64,000 nt of DNA from Fratercula arctica (Eukaryota > Chordata > Aves > Charadriiformes > Alcidae). The stretch lies in the NCBI GenBank assembly GCA_947846985.1, contig CANTUZ010000008.1, forward strand, positions 7,152,306-7,216,305, read 5' to 3'. The notes beneath the pieces were generated by a model. That model had not been told where the DNA came from, did not search any database, and was given only the letters and a program-made list of their open reading frames with translations. Of this stretch, positions 13,568 to 24,782 are shown one piece after another (position 1 is the first letter of the stretch; every line of letters starts with the position of its first letter). The position numbers and the translations under genes are program-made.

Positions 13568-15060
13568 AGGTGTACAGGTATGGCAGGATGGGGAAGGTTT
13601 AAAAGTTCATAGGCACATGAAAACCTGGGCATAGCAGTGATATCCCGAAAGAACCACAGGTTTCCTTCTATAGCAAGAGTGGCACCTCCAAAAAATTAAC
13701 AGTGTTACGCAGGTTCTTAACCTTTGGGCTCTCCTGGCTCGACACCAAGCCCCTACAATCGTTTGCACTTTAATACAGTGCAATGTCAAAAAGTAGAAGT
13801 AAGAAACTAGGGACAGACATATGTCTGTTCACTCCCTGATTAACTACCAGCCCGTCTACCCCAATCAGGTGTCACCTGCACCCACGCTCCTATACAAAAT
13901 CAGCGAGACAATGTGTTAATCTATTGTCTTTGAAATTGATGTGCGTTTGGGTAGGAGCAAAAATCACTCCGTAAGAGCCTTTTCATAGGATGTAATCAAG
14001 CAACAGAATATTTTTTTTATACTTCCTCACTTCTGCTAGCAGGGTGCATAAAAATGATCAGCATTTGATTTTGAATGAACCCAATGATATAGAGACACTT
14101 TTACAGGTTACGCCTTCCTAAGAAATGTATCTTGCAAAGGCTTTATTGGCGGTTTTGGCAGTACCTGGCAAAGCCCCAGAAATTCATGACTCGATCACTG
14201 AACAGACCTCCTATTAAACATACTCATTCACAGACAGGGGGATTTGTCTGCGTCCATATAAAATTTTATCAATCTTGAAGCATTTTACAGTCAATCTCAG
14301 AACATGTCACGTGAAAAATTAAGCAATACTTTACTTCCTTTGTAAAGCAAACTACCAACCCCTTTTGCTAGCCTGGCCACGCATAACGGCATGGATTTGC
14401 AGACCAGAAAGGTGAGAACCTCGCTTTCTGCCAGAACAGAGATTGCCATAAACCGAGTAAGCACTCAGGGACTGCAAAGTTTCCCATTTCAAGAAGTACC
14501 CGTAGGGAAGCCGAGTACAGTCCAAGCTATTACTTCTGATCAGTTCCCATTTTCCCAGTTCCTCCAAGGAGGACTGGGATTTTTTTATGGGGAGATGAAG
14601 GGGAATCATTAAATCTTATGCAAAAATTACAATTTCAAAGCCAATAAAAGCACAGCCATGGAGACCTGCCCAGTCTCTGTGCAGCTGAGGAAATTCTCCG
14701 AAACAGCAGTCAGTATGAAAGCCCCTTCAGAGAGCAAGAGTATCTGCTCTCAATTTTTAAAATATGAAAATATAAATTGTAGCGGGTATAATTTAAATTC
14801 ATTTCTATATATAAGTGTAATCATTGTAATAGCAATAACAACAATAGCAACAATTTCAAGAATTTCACTAACAATAAATAATACCACTCATCATAGTTAA
14901 CAATGATCAAATCCATGATCTTTTAGATGCCGAGAGAAAGCACTACACGTGGCCCTCTCCACACATAGACACTGAGCAAGGAAGATTTGCTTTGGACAAG
15001 ACAGTCATCAAACAGGGACAACTTCACTTCCAAAAACTGGGCTAGAAGCACTCTCTATAC

Positions 15061-15312
15061 CTGGGGCAAGGCTGCAGCAGCTCTTTCCCTCCAGCGCTAC
15101 ACGCTTCCCTCTCTTCCAGCTCCGGGCATCGCTTCCCAGCACCCACAGCCATGCTCCGCACACGCCGGCGCCGGCTCCGAAAGCCCGGGGCGAGATCTCC
15201 CCAGCCACAGGTCTGCGAGCAGGCGCTCCATGAGGACCACTCCGACGTTTCGCAGTCTTTAGCGATGACGCAGGACTTGAAGGTCAAAGGGATGGGATCT
15301 TGCACACATTGG
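15061..15312 (-). CDS. THSD7B: THSD7B internal coding exon B (end of TSR 3, TSR 4)
   Basis: Second visible coding exon, 252 nt. The acceptor is TTATCGCAG then CCAATGTG; the donor is CCCCAG then GTATAG. Its first base completes the AG left by exon A to give serine, so the joined protein reads PLSQCVQDPIPLTFKSC and the frame is preserved. It finishes TSR 3 (LTFKSCVIAKDC) and encodes nearly all of TSR 4: CETSEWSSWSACSQTCG, then an arginine-rich strand (FRSRRRRVRS), then CPELEEREAC and LLQPCPR. The WxxW pair in SEWSSWSAC is the usual C-mannosylation context of TSRs. The exon is phase-symmetric (2/2, 84 codons), so it could be skipped without a frameshift. Residue pattern and length agree with THSD7B as I remember it. 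Confidence 0.91.
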
Positions 15313-16281
15313 CTGCGATAAGAACACAGTAAAGCGACTGAGGAGGTCTGGCTTCATAAATTTCTTCTTTTTTTTTTTTTTTCAAGTCAAACCCCCGAAG
15401 AAGAAATCCATGATCATTTGGGGTAAATTAGAAGACCTGCATCAACACCAGGACAACACAAGTAAAACCAGCTCTAGTGCAGGGCACTTCACGCATTTCC
15501 AGGGAGTTCTGGGTGCAAACTTGCATGCCAAGTAGTTTGCAAATAATATACCTCTTTTATTTCAAGTTAAAATAGGTGCAACAGGAACTATAATTGCTCG
15601 CGTGCAGTTAGAATTTCACATTTTATCCAGAACGGAAAATAAAAGCCAAGGCCAAGATAAATACTGCCACTAGTAAGCATTCCCATCACCACGAGCACAG
15701 GACTGGCTGTCCACCGTCCGTCCGTCCGTCCAGTGTCAGCACGTCCTGCTGAGCGACTCTGCTCTTTTAAAAAATAATTAGTCACACGCTAATAAGAAAG
15801 GTGTTGGTTCTGTAGGGCTGCTATCAAACAAATGCTGTCAAACAAGGTCAGAGTGTTTCCAAACCTGACAAATCACCAGAGACACAGGAATGTTGCAACT
15901 GTGGCTCTGTTTTGGGACTCAGTTACTCCTGCTGACATTAGGACATGAACCTCATTCATTCTGTAGCACGTCAAGACACCAGACAAGGCCCAATGCAATG
16001 GAAAACCAAATCGTAATAGTTACCAACTGTTGAGGTTTGCTATCAAGATACAAAGTCCCAGAATAAAAATTTTAAGAGTTCCAAACTTACAATAGCTTTT
16101 CACAATATAGAAAAGTATGGCAAGTGTAGCTAATACTTCTGGGAGAAGACAAACCTCCAGACTAAGGCCACCGTCCTTCCTTGCTCCTCCACTTCTGTCT
16201 CAGCCAGCTGATGGCTCTCCTGCCCAGCGAGCACAGCACGGCTGCTGCTGCTCCACCTCACCCCAGACAGAGATCAGCCAA

Positions 16282-16357
16282 AGTCACCACTCATCTCCCA
16301 GAACCCAGGAGATGAGTGGTCAGGAGATGACCCAGTCACCACTCATCTCCCAGAACC
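16282..16357. repeat. 13-bp hairpin plus 24-bp direct repeat
   Basis: ACCACTCATCTCC (16286-16298) is the exact reverse complement of GGAGATGAGTGGT (16308-16320), with a 9-base spacer. A 24-base segment, 16282-16305, recurs exactly at 16334-16357, 52 bases later. The inverted arm is thus present three times, two direct and one inverted, suggesting template-switch or slippage duplication. Confidence 0.92.
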
Positions 16358-18633
16358 AAGTTTTCCCAGGAGAAAAACCTTTCTTGTCTCTCAAAAAACT
16401 TTGGATAGCTGAGGTAACAGAGTGAGAAACGATATACCAAGAGAAGACTGAGGTATGTATGAGCAAAGACATCACTGAAGGACCATGAAGGGATGGGGTA
16501 AAAAAAAAGTTGAAACCCAGAAAAAAGGAGCCACCAGCAAAAAAGGAACCAAGATTTTCTGATTTTTGCCTAGTGTTATAGGGATGATGTAAATTGGCCT
16601 CCACAATTAAGACCATACATGAACTCAGTGTCAACTCTAAATCTGTCTTCTCCAACCTCCAGTTGCTCATGGCCAGGCTTTTGCCAACTGTAAGGAGCAA
16701 ATATGGGTACACTTAAAAAGAGTGAGATCCGGAGCTGCTGGCAGGGAACCAGCCATTACCTCTCTTGGTATTACTTACAGCACAGTTCGACTAACTTTCT
16801 CTAAAGAAAATAGACCAGGAAATCATTTCAGGATTGCAGGGCGGTCTCATAGTGGGAGCAGAGAAGATAAAGGACATTCACTCACTTCTCCTCCAGTCTA
16901 GAAATTGGTCCTGTTTCACAAAGGCCAATAGGAATATTCCCACTGACACCTGATCAAGTTTGACTAGACCCTCAACTACCAGCAAAACACAGCATTTAGT
17001 GGCTTAAGTTTATACTTCAAACTAAAATAAATAAAAATTAAAAAAAAAAAAAAAAGTGTAACTTTTTGTCTCAGTTTCTTCACCCAGAATAAAACTCATT
17101 AATCTCACCGGTGCTGTGTGGATGAATTTACTGAGGTTTATTTTAACAACTTCATAAAGAAGAAACAGTCTGTGACATAGCCCCCTCAAAATAAAATTAT
17201 TCTTGCTTATAACTCAAAAAAGATGTCTCATTCCTCTATTACATGTCAAATGTAACTGATTGCGAAGCTGTCTCTGGTACAAAACATCAATACTATTGAA
17301 GAAAGGACTGAAAAGTAATAATCACTATACCTGTACTTACTAACCCAGGGATTTTGAGTCTTGTTTGGAATGTTAGCTTAGGGGGAGTCACATGAACAGT
17401 AACTTTATTTCCCTTTTAATAGCTACAGATAACACAGATATCAGGTGAGCCACCCATGCCACAACGTTAACAAGAAACAAGATTTCCTGGTTTGGAGTAG
17501 ATAAAATAGTGGCAAATGCAAATGATTGCCCTAACTGATTGTACTAGAGAACTAGAGTTAAACCAAGAACTCAGCATGGAAGGAAACCAATCTCACATGT
17601 TAAAAAGTGATCAAAACTTCGCATTCAGATACCAGTAACAAAACCCAAGTCCATTTTTGGAGTCACACCACTGCAAAGAAGATTTGAGATTCTTTACTGA
17701 AATACCAAACCAAATGAAGCCTTTAAAAATCTGCTTTGGGGTCTTCTTTAAAATTAATATTGCTAGCCCCAGTTCTTAGCACGACAATACCTACAATACC
17801 TCTCCTAATGGCTTCAAACCTATGCCAACACTCCGTCCGCGAAAAATATCTCTGCCCAGCAATCGTCCTTGCTATTTGCAAAAGCCTTTGAAGTATGCAA
17901 AGATTGAATAGCTGTTTCTTTCCCTGCAAATCCCTCCACCGCTCCTGCTATAAAAGGCTGAAGAGATAACTTTGCTGACCTTAAGGTGAATGAGCCGCAG
18001 AGCTGGCAATTTCCATCCTTCTGCTCGCGTAGATGTTTTCGAGGGAGAATTACATGCAACTGCCTAACAGAAAGCAAATCTAATTAACTTGCACCTACTC
18101 GCTCAGAGCCTCAAAGTCAAATTGTGACACCGAGCAACACAAAGACAAATGTAAAAACACACTTTTGCATGAAATTCAGACGCAGTCTTTCATGTTGCAA
18201 ATGTATTTAGGACAATCTAATGCAGATAAAGCCCAGACATGCGAGACACTTGCTGATCTGAGGCTGCAAACTAGACGTGTATTTGCGCTGCTGTGACTGT
18301 ATCTGAACCAGCAGGGAGAGGAAGAAGATCTCAGGGATGGGAGATACTACATAAGCCTTGTTTTCAAACTAACTTTCCAGGTATTAACGTACCAGGTTAG
18401 ATCTCCTCTTGGGAGTCAATCTAGTAAGTGTGATATAGTAGGGTATTTATGTGATTGATGCTTTTTTCTCTGTTACACGCTTGGATTGATACTGTAAAAC
18501 TACAGGAATTGTTTCCCAACCTACGTTACGTTGCCTGCGGTGTCAGATGGATGGGTTAGTTAGCAGAAGCCCAACTCACTCAAGTGGCAGAGAGCCCTCT
18601 TACTCTCTTGTGTACTGAAGGGGAATAAACCAC

Positions 18634-18660
18634 AAAAAAAAAAAAAAAAAAAAAAAAAAA
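18634..18660. repeat. Poly-A run, 27 bases
   Basis: Uninterrupted A27 followed by CCAAACAAAAAAG. No retroelement body is recognised upstream, so I treat it as a plain homopolymer. On the gene's sense strand it is a T run inside the intron. Confidence 0.95.
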
Positions 18661-18747
18661 CCAAACAAAAAAGCCACTAGACCAAAGGAAACCTACTCAG
18701 GCCTCTTTTACACTCACATAGTCCTGGAGCTACAAGCAGAAAAGCAA

Positions 18748-18767
18748 GAGGAGGAGGAGGAGGAGGA
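18748..18767. repeat. (GAG)n trinucleotide repeat
   Basis: Short pure GAG/AGG triplet run of about six and a half units. Confidence 0.9.
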
Positions 18768-20883
18768 AAAGCGGCCCCATTGTACCACTGCTACTTCACA
18801 GCTCCACGTCCCCCATGAATCTGTAACCACGGGCTGCTTCCACCGGAGCAGCGCGGCGCTTCCACACGGGATACAGTAATCATGCAGCCCCAAGCTGAAC
18901 TGCATTTCTGTTCGGGACAAAAAGTAACTCACAAAAAACCAGTAAATTTTCCAACAGCTCCATGCATCTGCGCTGCATGCCTTACAGTCACACAGTCATC
19001 ACAGCCACCACAAGAAAATGAGTGGAAACACATCTACCAGTAGGAAAAAGGAGTGAGACCATCCAGGAGCAGTGCACCGTTAAATCAGGTTGGGCACAGC
19101 ACAGAAATTATCCCGTGTTTCCTTTCCCAACCGTACCACTGCATTCAGAATGAAAGGTGAACGCGTTTCCTTACATTAGAGGATGAGACAGGTGGTTATT
19201 GTTGAACCTTTTATACTGAAAGAATCATCTCCAAAATAATATGACACACTAAGAAGCTATGACCATGCCCATGCTGCTGGTTCGGAAGGCAGCACCAGGG
19301 GGACAGGGCGCCTCTCCAGCAGCCAGGCTCTTCCCCAGCAGCTCGGGAAGGCTCCTGAGAAGTGACAAACCTGAGCGGGGAACACACGCTCAAACCCACG
19401 CTCTGCAGAGTGAGAAAACCCTGAAGTGAGTTAAACTACACTGATAACAACGCATTTTCATTCTTTCCCTTTTCCTAATGTCGTCTCCTATTCTGTAATT
19501 GATGACCCAACCTTCCAGGCTGCTGGAATAAACACTACTTGCTCTTCACACTTGGCTAATAATATTAGGGTCTAATAACGGACGCAGTCTTGCCCTGTTT
19601 CTAACAGCATCCAAACTTTTTTTTCCCTTAGGAAACTGGCAGTCAATGTTAACAGGCATACTGTCAAGGATTCATAATGTATTCTAGGGTCCTCGAGGGT
19701 TGCCAGAGCTATTTTGGATACTGGCGATACCATATACTCAATTTGTGCAGCGGAGGCTTCTTTGGCAGCAGAAACGCCAGCCCTTGGTGGGTGGTAAGGT
19801 GGTAAAGATGGTAAGGTGCTAAGGAAGACGGGGAATATTTGCCTGCCAAACAACTGACCAAAGGGCAAGGGAGATGGGAAACCCATAATCCAAACAAACA
19901 CAGGACTTTGGTGTCTAAAAAGTCTAAATTTTGCTGTCTCCAAAACTTAACGCACCAGATCCTCTGTTTCAATTAAAAGTAAATGCTGACTTAAATTTGC
20001 ACTACCTAGGCAGACACTGAAATCTTTGGGCTGCAGAAGCAGCTGGCTTTCAGCACTATTTGAAAACAGAAGAAAAAACGCCAATTATTATTGGACACTA
20101 TTTCTAAAATGTTACTCACTGAAGTGAAAAACGCAGTCACTGTTCCTTTGCTTCATGCGCTTTTAATAAAAGCAAAGGAAATGAGAGACAAAACTTTCTA
20201 AAAGAACACCAGAAAATAAAATCGCCTCCTTCTCCAGGAGCTCAGGGATTTGTTTTCAAGCCTGAGCACCGAGGCTCCATTCCTACATCTGCTGGGAGGA
20301 ATGTGAACACGCATCTCCTCTCCCAGATCAGAATCATAACCATCAAATAGCATGTTACAGCACAGCCTCTCCACCTCCGGACTGCAAAATTTTGTATTCA
20401 GCCAGAGAATAGAAGAATGTCAACACTAGAAACTGCAAATACTTTTTTTCCTAAAAACGTACAGTGGTTAAGCACAATCCACTAGGAAATGGATAATGGA
20501 AATTCAAATTACAGAAGCAAACAAAAGAGCTGAATGCTGCTCTACCTCCGCCTTGACAGATGAGTTATCCCTTGACTGAGTTTGACCTGAATTTTCACTT
20601 ACAAAGGCAAAGTAAACAGAAACCCAAATCCAACTCTGTAATATCATTGTTGTCATCTTACCTGTAGAATGAAGAGTTTAAGAAATATGTACCTAAAAGG
20701 ACTCCTAATCCAAATAATAATAATAAAAAAACCGTAAAATTGTTTGCTCCTGACTAACTTCTTTGTATGCTTAGTGAGCACACACATCAGGTTTGAAAAT
20801 CAGGTTAAATTTATTTAGGATTTCAATGTCTAGCTACGCACACTCATTTCACTAAATTACAATGTAGTGTCTAGTGCTTAGTG

Positions 20884-21172
20884 GCGGCCTCTTCTCCCAA
20901 GTAATAGGTGATAGGAGGAGAGGAAGCAGCCTCAAGTTGCGTCAGGGGAGGTTTAGATTGGATATTAGGAAAAATTTCTTCACCGAAAGGGTTGTCAAGC
21001 ATTGGAACAGGCTGCCCAGGGACGTGGTAGAGTCCCCATCCCTGGAGGTATTTAAAAGATGTGTAGATGTGGTGCTGAGGGACATGGTTTAGTGGTGGAC
21101 TTGGCAGTGCTACCTAAACGGCTGGGCTTGATGATCTTAAAGGTCTTTTCCAACCCAAAAAGTTCTACAATT
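20884..21172 (+). mobile_element. CR1 LINE fragment of a second subfamily (CR1-Y-like)
   Basis: Landmarks are CTCTTCTCCCAAGTAA at the start, GGTTTAGATTGGATATTAGG, GCATTGGAACAGGCTGCCC, a GTGGTGCTGAGGGACATGG segment and GATGATCTTAAAGGTC followed by TTCCAACC. The GAGGGACATGGTTTAGTGG segment marks a different subfamily from the CR1 at 13184 and 33028. It is severely 5'-truncated and non-coding. Its 3' end lacks the normal ATTCTATG octamers and instead runs into a TTTTACATAACTT repeat. Confidence 0.9.
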
Positions 21173-21213
21173 TTACATAACTTTCTTTTTACATAACTTT
21201 TTTTACATAACTT
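21171..21213 (+). repeat. Three tandem TTTTACATAACTT units at CR1 tail
   Basis: The 13-mer occurs at 21171-21183, 21187-21199 and 21201-21213 with T-rich spacers. It directly follows the CR1 body, where ATTCTATG-type octamers would normally stand. Confidence 0.88.
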
Positions 21214-23809
21214 ATTTTTTTAATAGAAAAAAAAAAGCACCACAAGTGCCTTTGTCTCACTGTTCAGTAGATTTTTTACAATGGCGACAAGACAGAAAAC
21301 CAAAAATAGCAGAAGTTCAAGCACATACATTTCTTGCAACTTTTTCAGAGAGTTTTGGTTTTGGGTTTTTTCTAATGCATGGAACTGATTATGTTTGAAT
21401 TTGTTACTAGATATGAGATTTCAAGCAAAACTAAAACTTTTTCTGAAATATAGTGAAATGTGAATTCTATCTGAAATAGTACGAAAAATAATTTCTAGCT
21501 TTTTGAAATAGTCTTTAAAAGCTTGAAATCAGATCCACTAAATCATTCTATTTTGATGTAATTCCTTTTATTTTCACGAATATAAAGTTTCTACACAAAA
21601 ATTGTTTCTGAGCAGAAATGAACCTGTCTCAAGGTCTATTCTGTTCTGCTGTTCAATTGTCTTCAAGTGTTTTCCAAAAGGTCTGTCCCTCCCTTTTCTC
21701 TTCCTTTCTCCCTTTTCCTTTGATTTTGACAAAGGTAGGACCTCCAAACTGAAAAGTACTTCATGAAAAACATTCCCCAGCTCTCTTTCCCTGATACAGC
21801 ATGTCCAATCTTCCACGTGCTTGTGCTCCTCTCCAAATAATTCCTGTTTACAGTTTTTTACTTTAAAAATTGCTATGATTTTTGCTTGCACCTTCAAGGC
21901 TGGTACAGACACACAGATCTTCATAGGACCAAGTATTTAAAAGAAAGAGAGATTTTCCTTACAACACAAAGGATTCTTCAGCTTCCATCTGAGGGTCCGC
22001 TGTAAAACCAAAGGATCCTTTTTGTAGGTTTCAACGGCATAACTTAAGTGTCAGTGAAAAACTAAAAACCAGTATCAGGTTCATTTCCCACCACTGCTAC
22101 CTATTTCACAAGAGAAAGGACACCCCATCTGCCATTCCCATCACCTGCAAACTTGTTAGCGAAGAGGCCAAAAATGAATGTCCTGCCACTAATCCAGCAT
22201 CTGTAAGAAGTGAATGCATTCAATCTTTTAGTCTTTAAAAACCAGCTTGCACCCAAGCCCACCAAAATCCAATTTTTGGACAAAGACTGTTCTTTCACGC
22301 CGAGGAGCCATCAGTGCGCACGATGGCTGACCCACAGCCCTGAGATTAGACACCAGTAATTTAAACAACTTTGATAACAGATGAGGCATCTTTGCCATTG
22401 CATTGTAAATTGGGGGCGAGATGAGCATATGGGTCCTCTCCTCACATAGCCTTCGATGGCTCCCATTATCCGCTATTTTCCTGCAAGAACCAGGCAGCGG
22501 CGGGAGGCAGGGTGGTGGCAAAGTCCTGGCAGACCAGCAGCTCGGAGCCCGCCGTTAAAGCACGTCTTGGGATACTCCTCTCTCCTGCCTCAGTTTTCCA
22601 GAAATTTAATTTGTATCTCTCACCGGTACTTACTCAGCGCTGTTGGTCGAAGTAAGAAACCTTGGCCAGGAAAACGAAAAAGCAGAAATAAGGCGCTTCT
22701 TTCAGGTTTTACAGCAGAGGCTTGGCTGCCTGCCAGACCCCGCTACAGCGTTATGCAAATGCATTTACTCCTCTTTATCAGTAGCCAAAATACCATCGCT
22801 CTTGTAAAGCGACATCTGGAAGATCGGGTCCATTCTTCAGAAGGATGGCAGCAAACATGCTGCACAACAGAACGAGGAGGACGTTACTGGGGGATGCTTA
22901 AAGGGAGTCGTTGTCAGGGGTATTTGATGTCAGTGACACTCCATCCCTGGAATCAAACACGGATTGGATTTTAGGCTGGAGAAAGGAAAAGTGTGTGACT
23001 ATCTGGACACCGTAAAATGACATGACCTTTTGTCAGCTCTTCAATCAATGGGCTTTCCTCTTGTATTTGGAGCAAGGGATGGGTCAGGCTCAGGTCTCTG
23101 CAGTAAATCTGAGATGCAGCCTCAGCAGAAAAAGTCTGCCGGGGGGGGCTAATGGAGTTGTACGCTCCCAAATAGGGGGCTATATCAGCAAAAACAAACA
23201 GAATGGAGCAAGGAAGAAGACAGCACGATCAGGGGTAGCATCACTAAAACTAAAGCTCCCGGGACCCCCTCCAGAAAGTCAATGTGTAACTCACACAGTA
23301 GCATAACGAAGATAAAACATTTATAAAAACGGTGTCTTCCACTCCCCATTTTTACAGTGAATATAGCAGTGAGCGTGTGAGGGCAGAGCAAGGGAAATTT
23401 TAACAAAGTCAGGATCCCCTTCCCAGAGCCTCTGATAAGGAATGAGATACAGGAGGCAGAAGAACAGCTAACAAGTGTGAGCGGACATAAACCTGCTGCT
23501 GGTTGCACGGCAGCATAAATCACAAGTGACTCCATTAAAGTCAAGCAGCTACATGAGCATAAAATCTGTATATTTAGAATCAGCATATATTTAGAGACAA
23601 GTAATAAAGTCAAGATGTTAGAAACTGCTGGAACAGTTCACAAAGCTTGACTTTTTTCCAAGCAATAAAAAAGAAATCCATACTTCGCTACAGGTGTATT
23701 AGGAGGGGGTAAGAAAAAGGCTAGAATGTATATTTTCACCTCAGTATGTGTGCAAAACCACTGCAGACATTAACAGGGGTAGAGAACTGGACATAAAATA
23801 ACCCCTTCC

Positions 23810-24037
23810 CTCTGCAATTTGAGTTTGCGCAGGTGCCAGGAGCTATAGATGACTGAGAAACAGATTGATTTCTGCAAAATTCAGAAGTAGGATTTTTCAA
23901 GAAATTCTAATATCCTTGAAAACCAGGACACGAGAAGTTCTCTAGAAATCTTGACTTTCCCAGAACTCAATCAATTTCTCAAGTCATCTATAGCTCCTGG
24001 CACCTGCCCAAATCCAACCTGCAGTCAAATGGCAGAG
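23810..24037. repeat. 228-bp imperfect foldback (hairpin)
   Basis: The arm from 23829 pairs with the arm ending at 24007. The first 26 bp are perfect (GCAGGTGCCAGGAGCTATAG and the following six bases). A one-base bulge, 6 more pairs, a 2-base internal loop and further blocks of 6 and 5 pairs follow, with shorter blocks after them. The stem is about 55 positions long with a loop of about 66 nt. Outside this, CTCTGCAATTTGA (23810-23822) pairs with 24025-24037 at 12 of 13 positions after an indel. No transposase or known family is recognised; it could be a foldback MITE or an inverted duplication. Confidence 0.9.
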
Positions 24038-24625
24038 CTTAGATTAAATTTAAATGCGAGAAATGGTGAGAATAAATCTTCCCATTATTTGCTGCACATT
24101 ACCGTAACCTTCACATTTGAATTGCAGCAAAGTAACCTACATAAACTAAGAGACAATGCTAGATAAAACACATGAGGACAAGACAGAAAAGTAACTCAGG
24201 GATCCAGTATCAGCATCCAAGAGCTACACCGGTACGGGAAGGCTCCTCAGGAGGCAGGAGGACAATCACAGGTTTGCTCATGGATCTGTCCTTCCAAGAA
24301 ATACCTTCTAGAAAATTCGCAAGGCCAAACTTTTCCGACTTATTTATAAGAATGAAGGAGTTCAAGCTGGTGTAATCTTAGCCTCTTCTGCCAAATATAT
24401 ACAGTAAATGACTGAGAATGAAACCTCCCTACCCCACAGCCAGGGCCCAGAAACAGTGCAAAGTGATATATAATTCCATTTCCTCGATGTTTCCTCAAAG
24501 CAACAAAAAAAAAAAACCATCCAGAAGAGAATTATTAAAAACATAAAATGAACTAAACAGTCACAAATCATAGAAGTATGCAAAATATTCAGCATATGCT
24601 AGCTTTACAAGAAGGGAATTAAATC

Positions 24626-24644
24626 AAAAAAAAAAAAAAAAAAA
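24626..24644. repeat. Poly-A run, 19 bases
   Basis: Uninterrupted A19, about 140 bp downstream of the exon A donor. On the sense strand it is a T run close to the 5' splice site. Confidence 0.93.
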
Positions 24645-24782
24645 GACCATAAAGAAAACACATAAAAATTTCCATTTAAAACTCAAGAACGGGGACCGCG
24701 TTTGCTGTGGTGCTGCCACGCGGAGCAGGTGCTCCCTCAAAGAAATCCACGGGGGATGAAAGAGAAGACGAAACACCCTTAC

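Larger units (their letters stand above)
7341..15060 (-). other. THSD7B: THSD7B intron between exons B and C
   Basis: Intron of 7,720 bp with a GTATAG donor at 15060 and an AG acceptor at 7341. It contains a G-rich potential quadruplex block (13012-13075) and an antisense CR1 (13184-13567). The rest is AT-rich unique-looking sequence with no gene I can support. Confidence 0.85.
15313..24782 (-). other. THSD7B: THSD7B intron between exons A and B
   Basis: Intron of 9,470 bp with a GTAAGG donor at 24782 and an AG acceptor at 15313. Contents: a hairpin plus direct repeat (16282-16357), a 27-base A run (18634-18660), a short (GAG)n, an antisense CR1 (20884-21172) with an odd tail, a 228-bp foldback (23810-24037) and a 19-base A run. 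No coding sequence is recognised. Confidence 0.85.

Noticed and set aside
13348..13632. Frames at 13176-13632, 25710-25961, 26523-26800 and 33123-33680
   Set aside because: They are translations of CR1 fragments on either strand, not host genes.
22456..22974. Longest plus-strand open frame outside the exons (172 codons)
   Set aside because: No recognisable domain, mixed composition and no supporting splice or promoter context; length is within chance for 64 kb.
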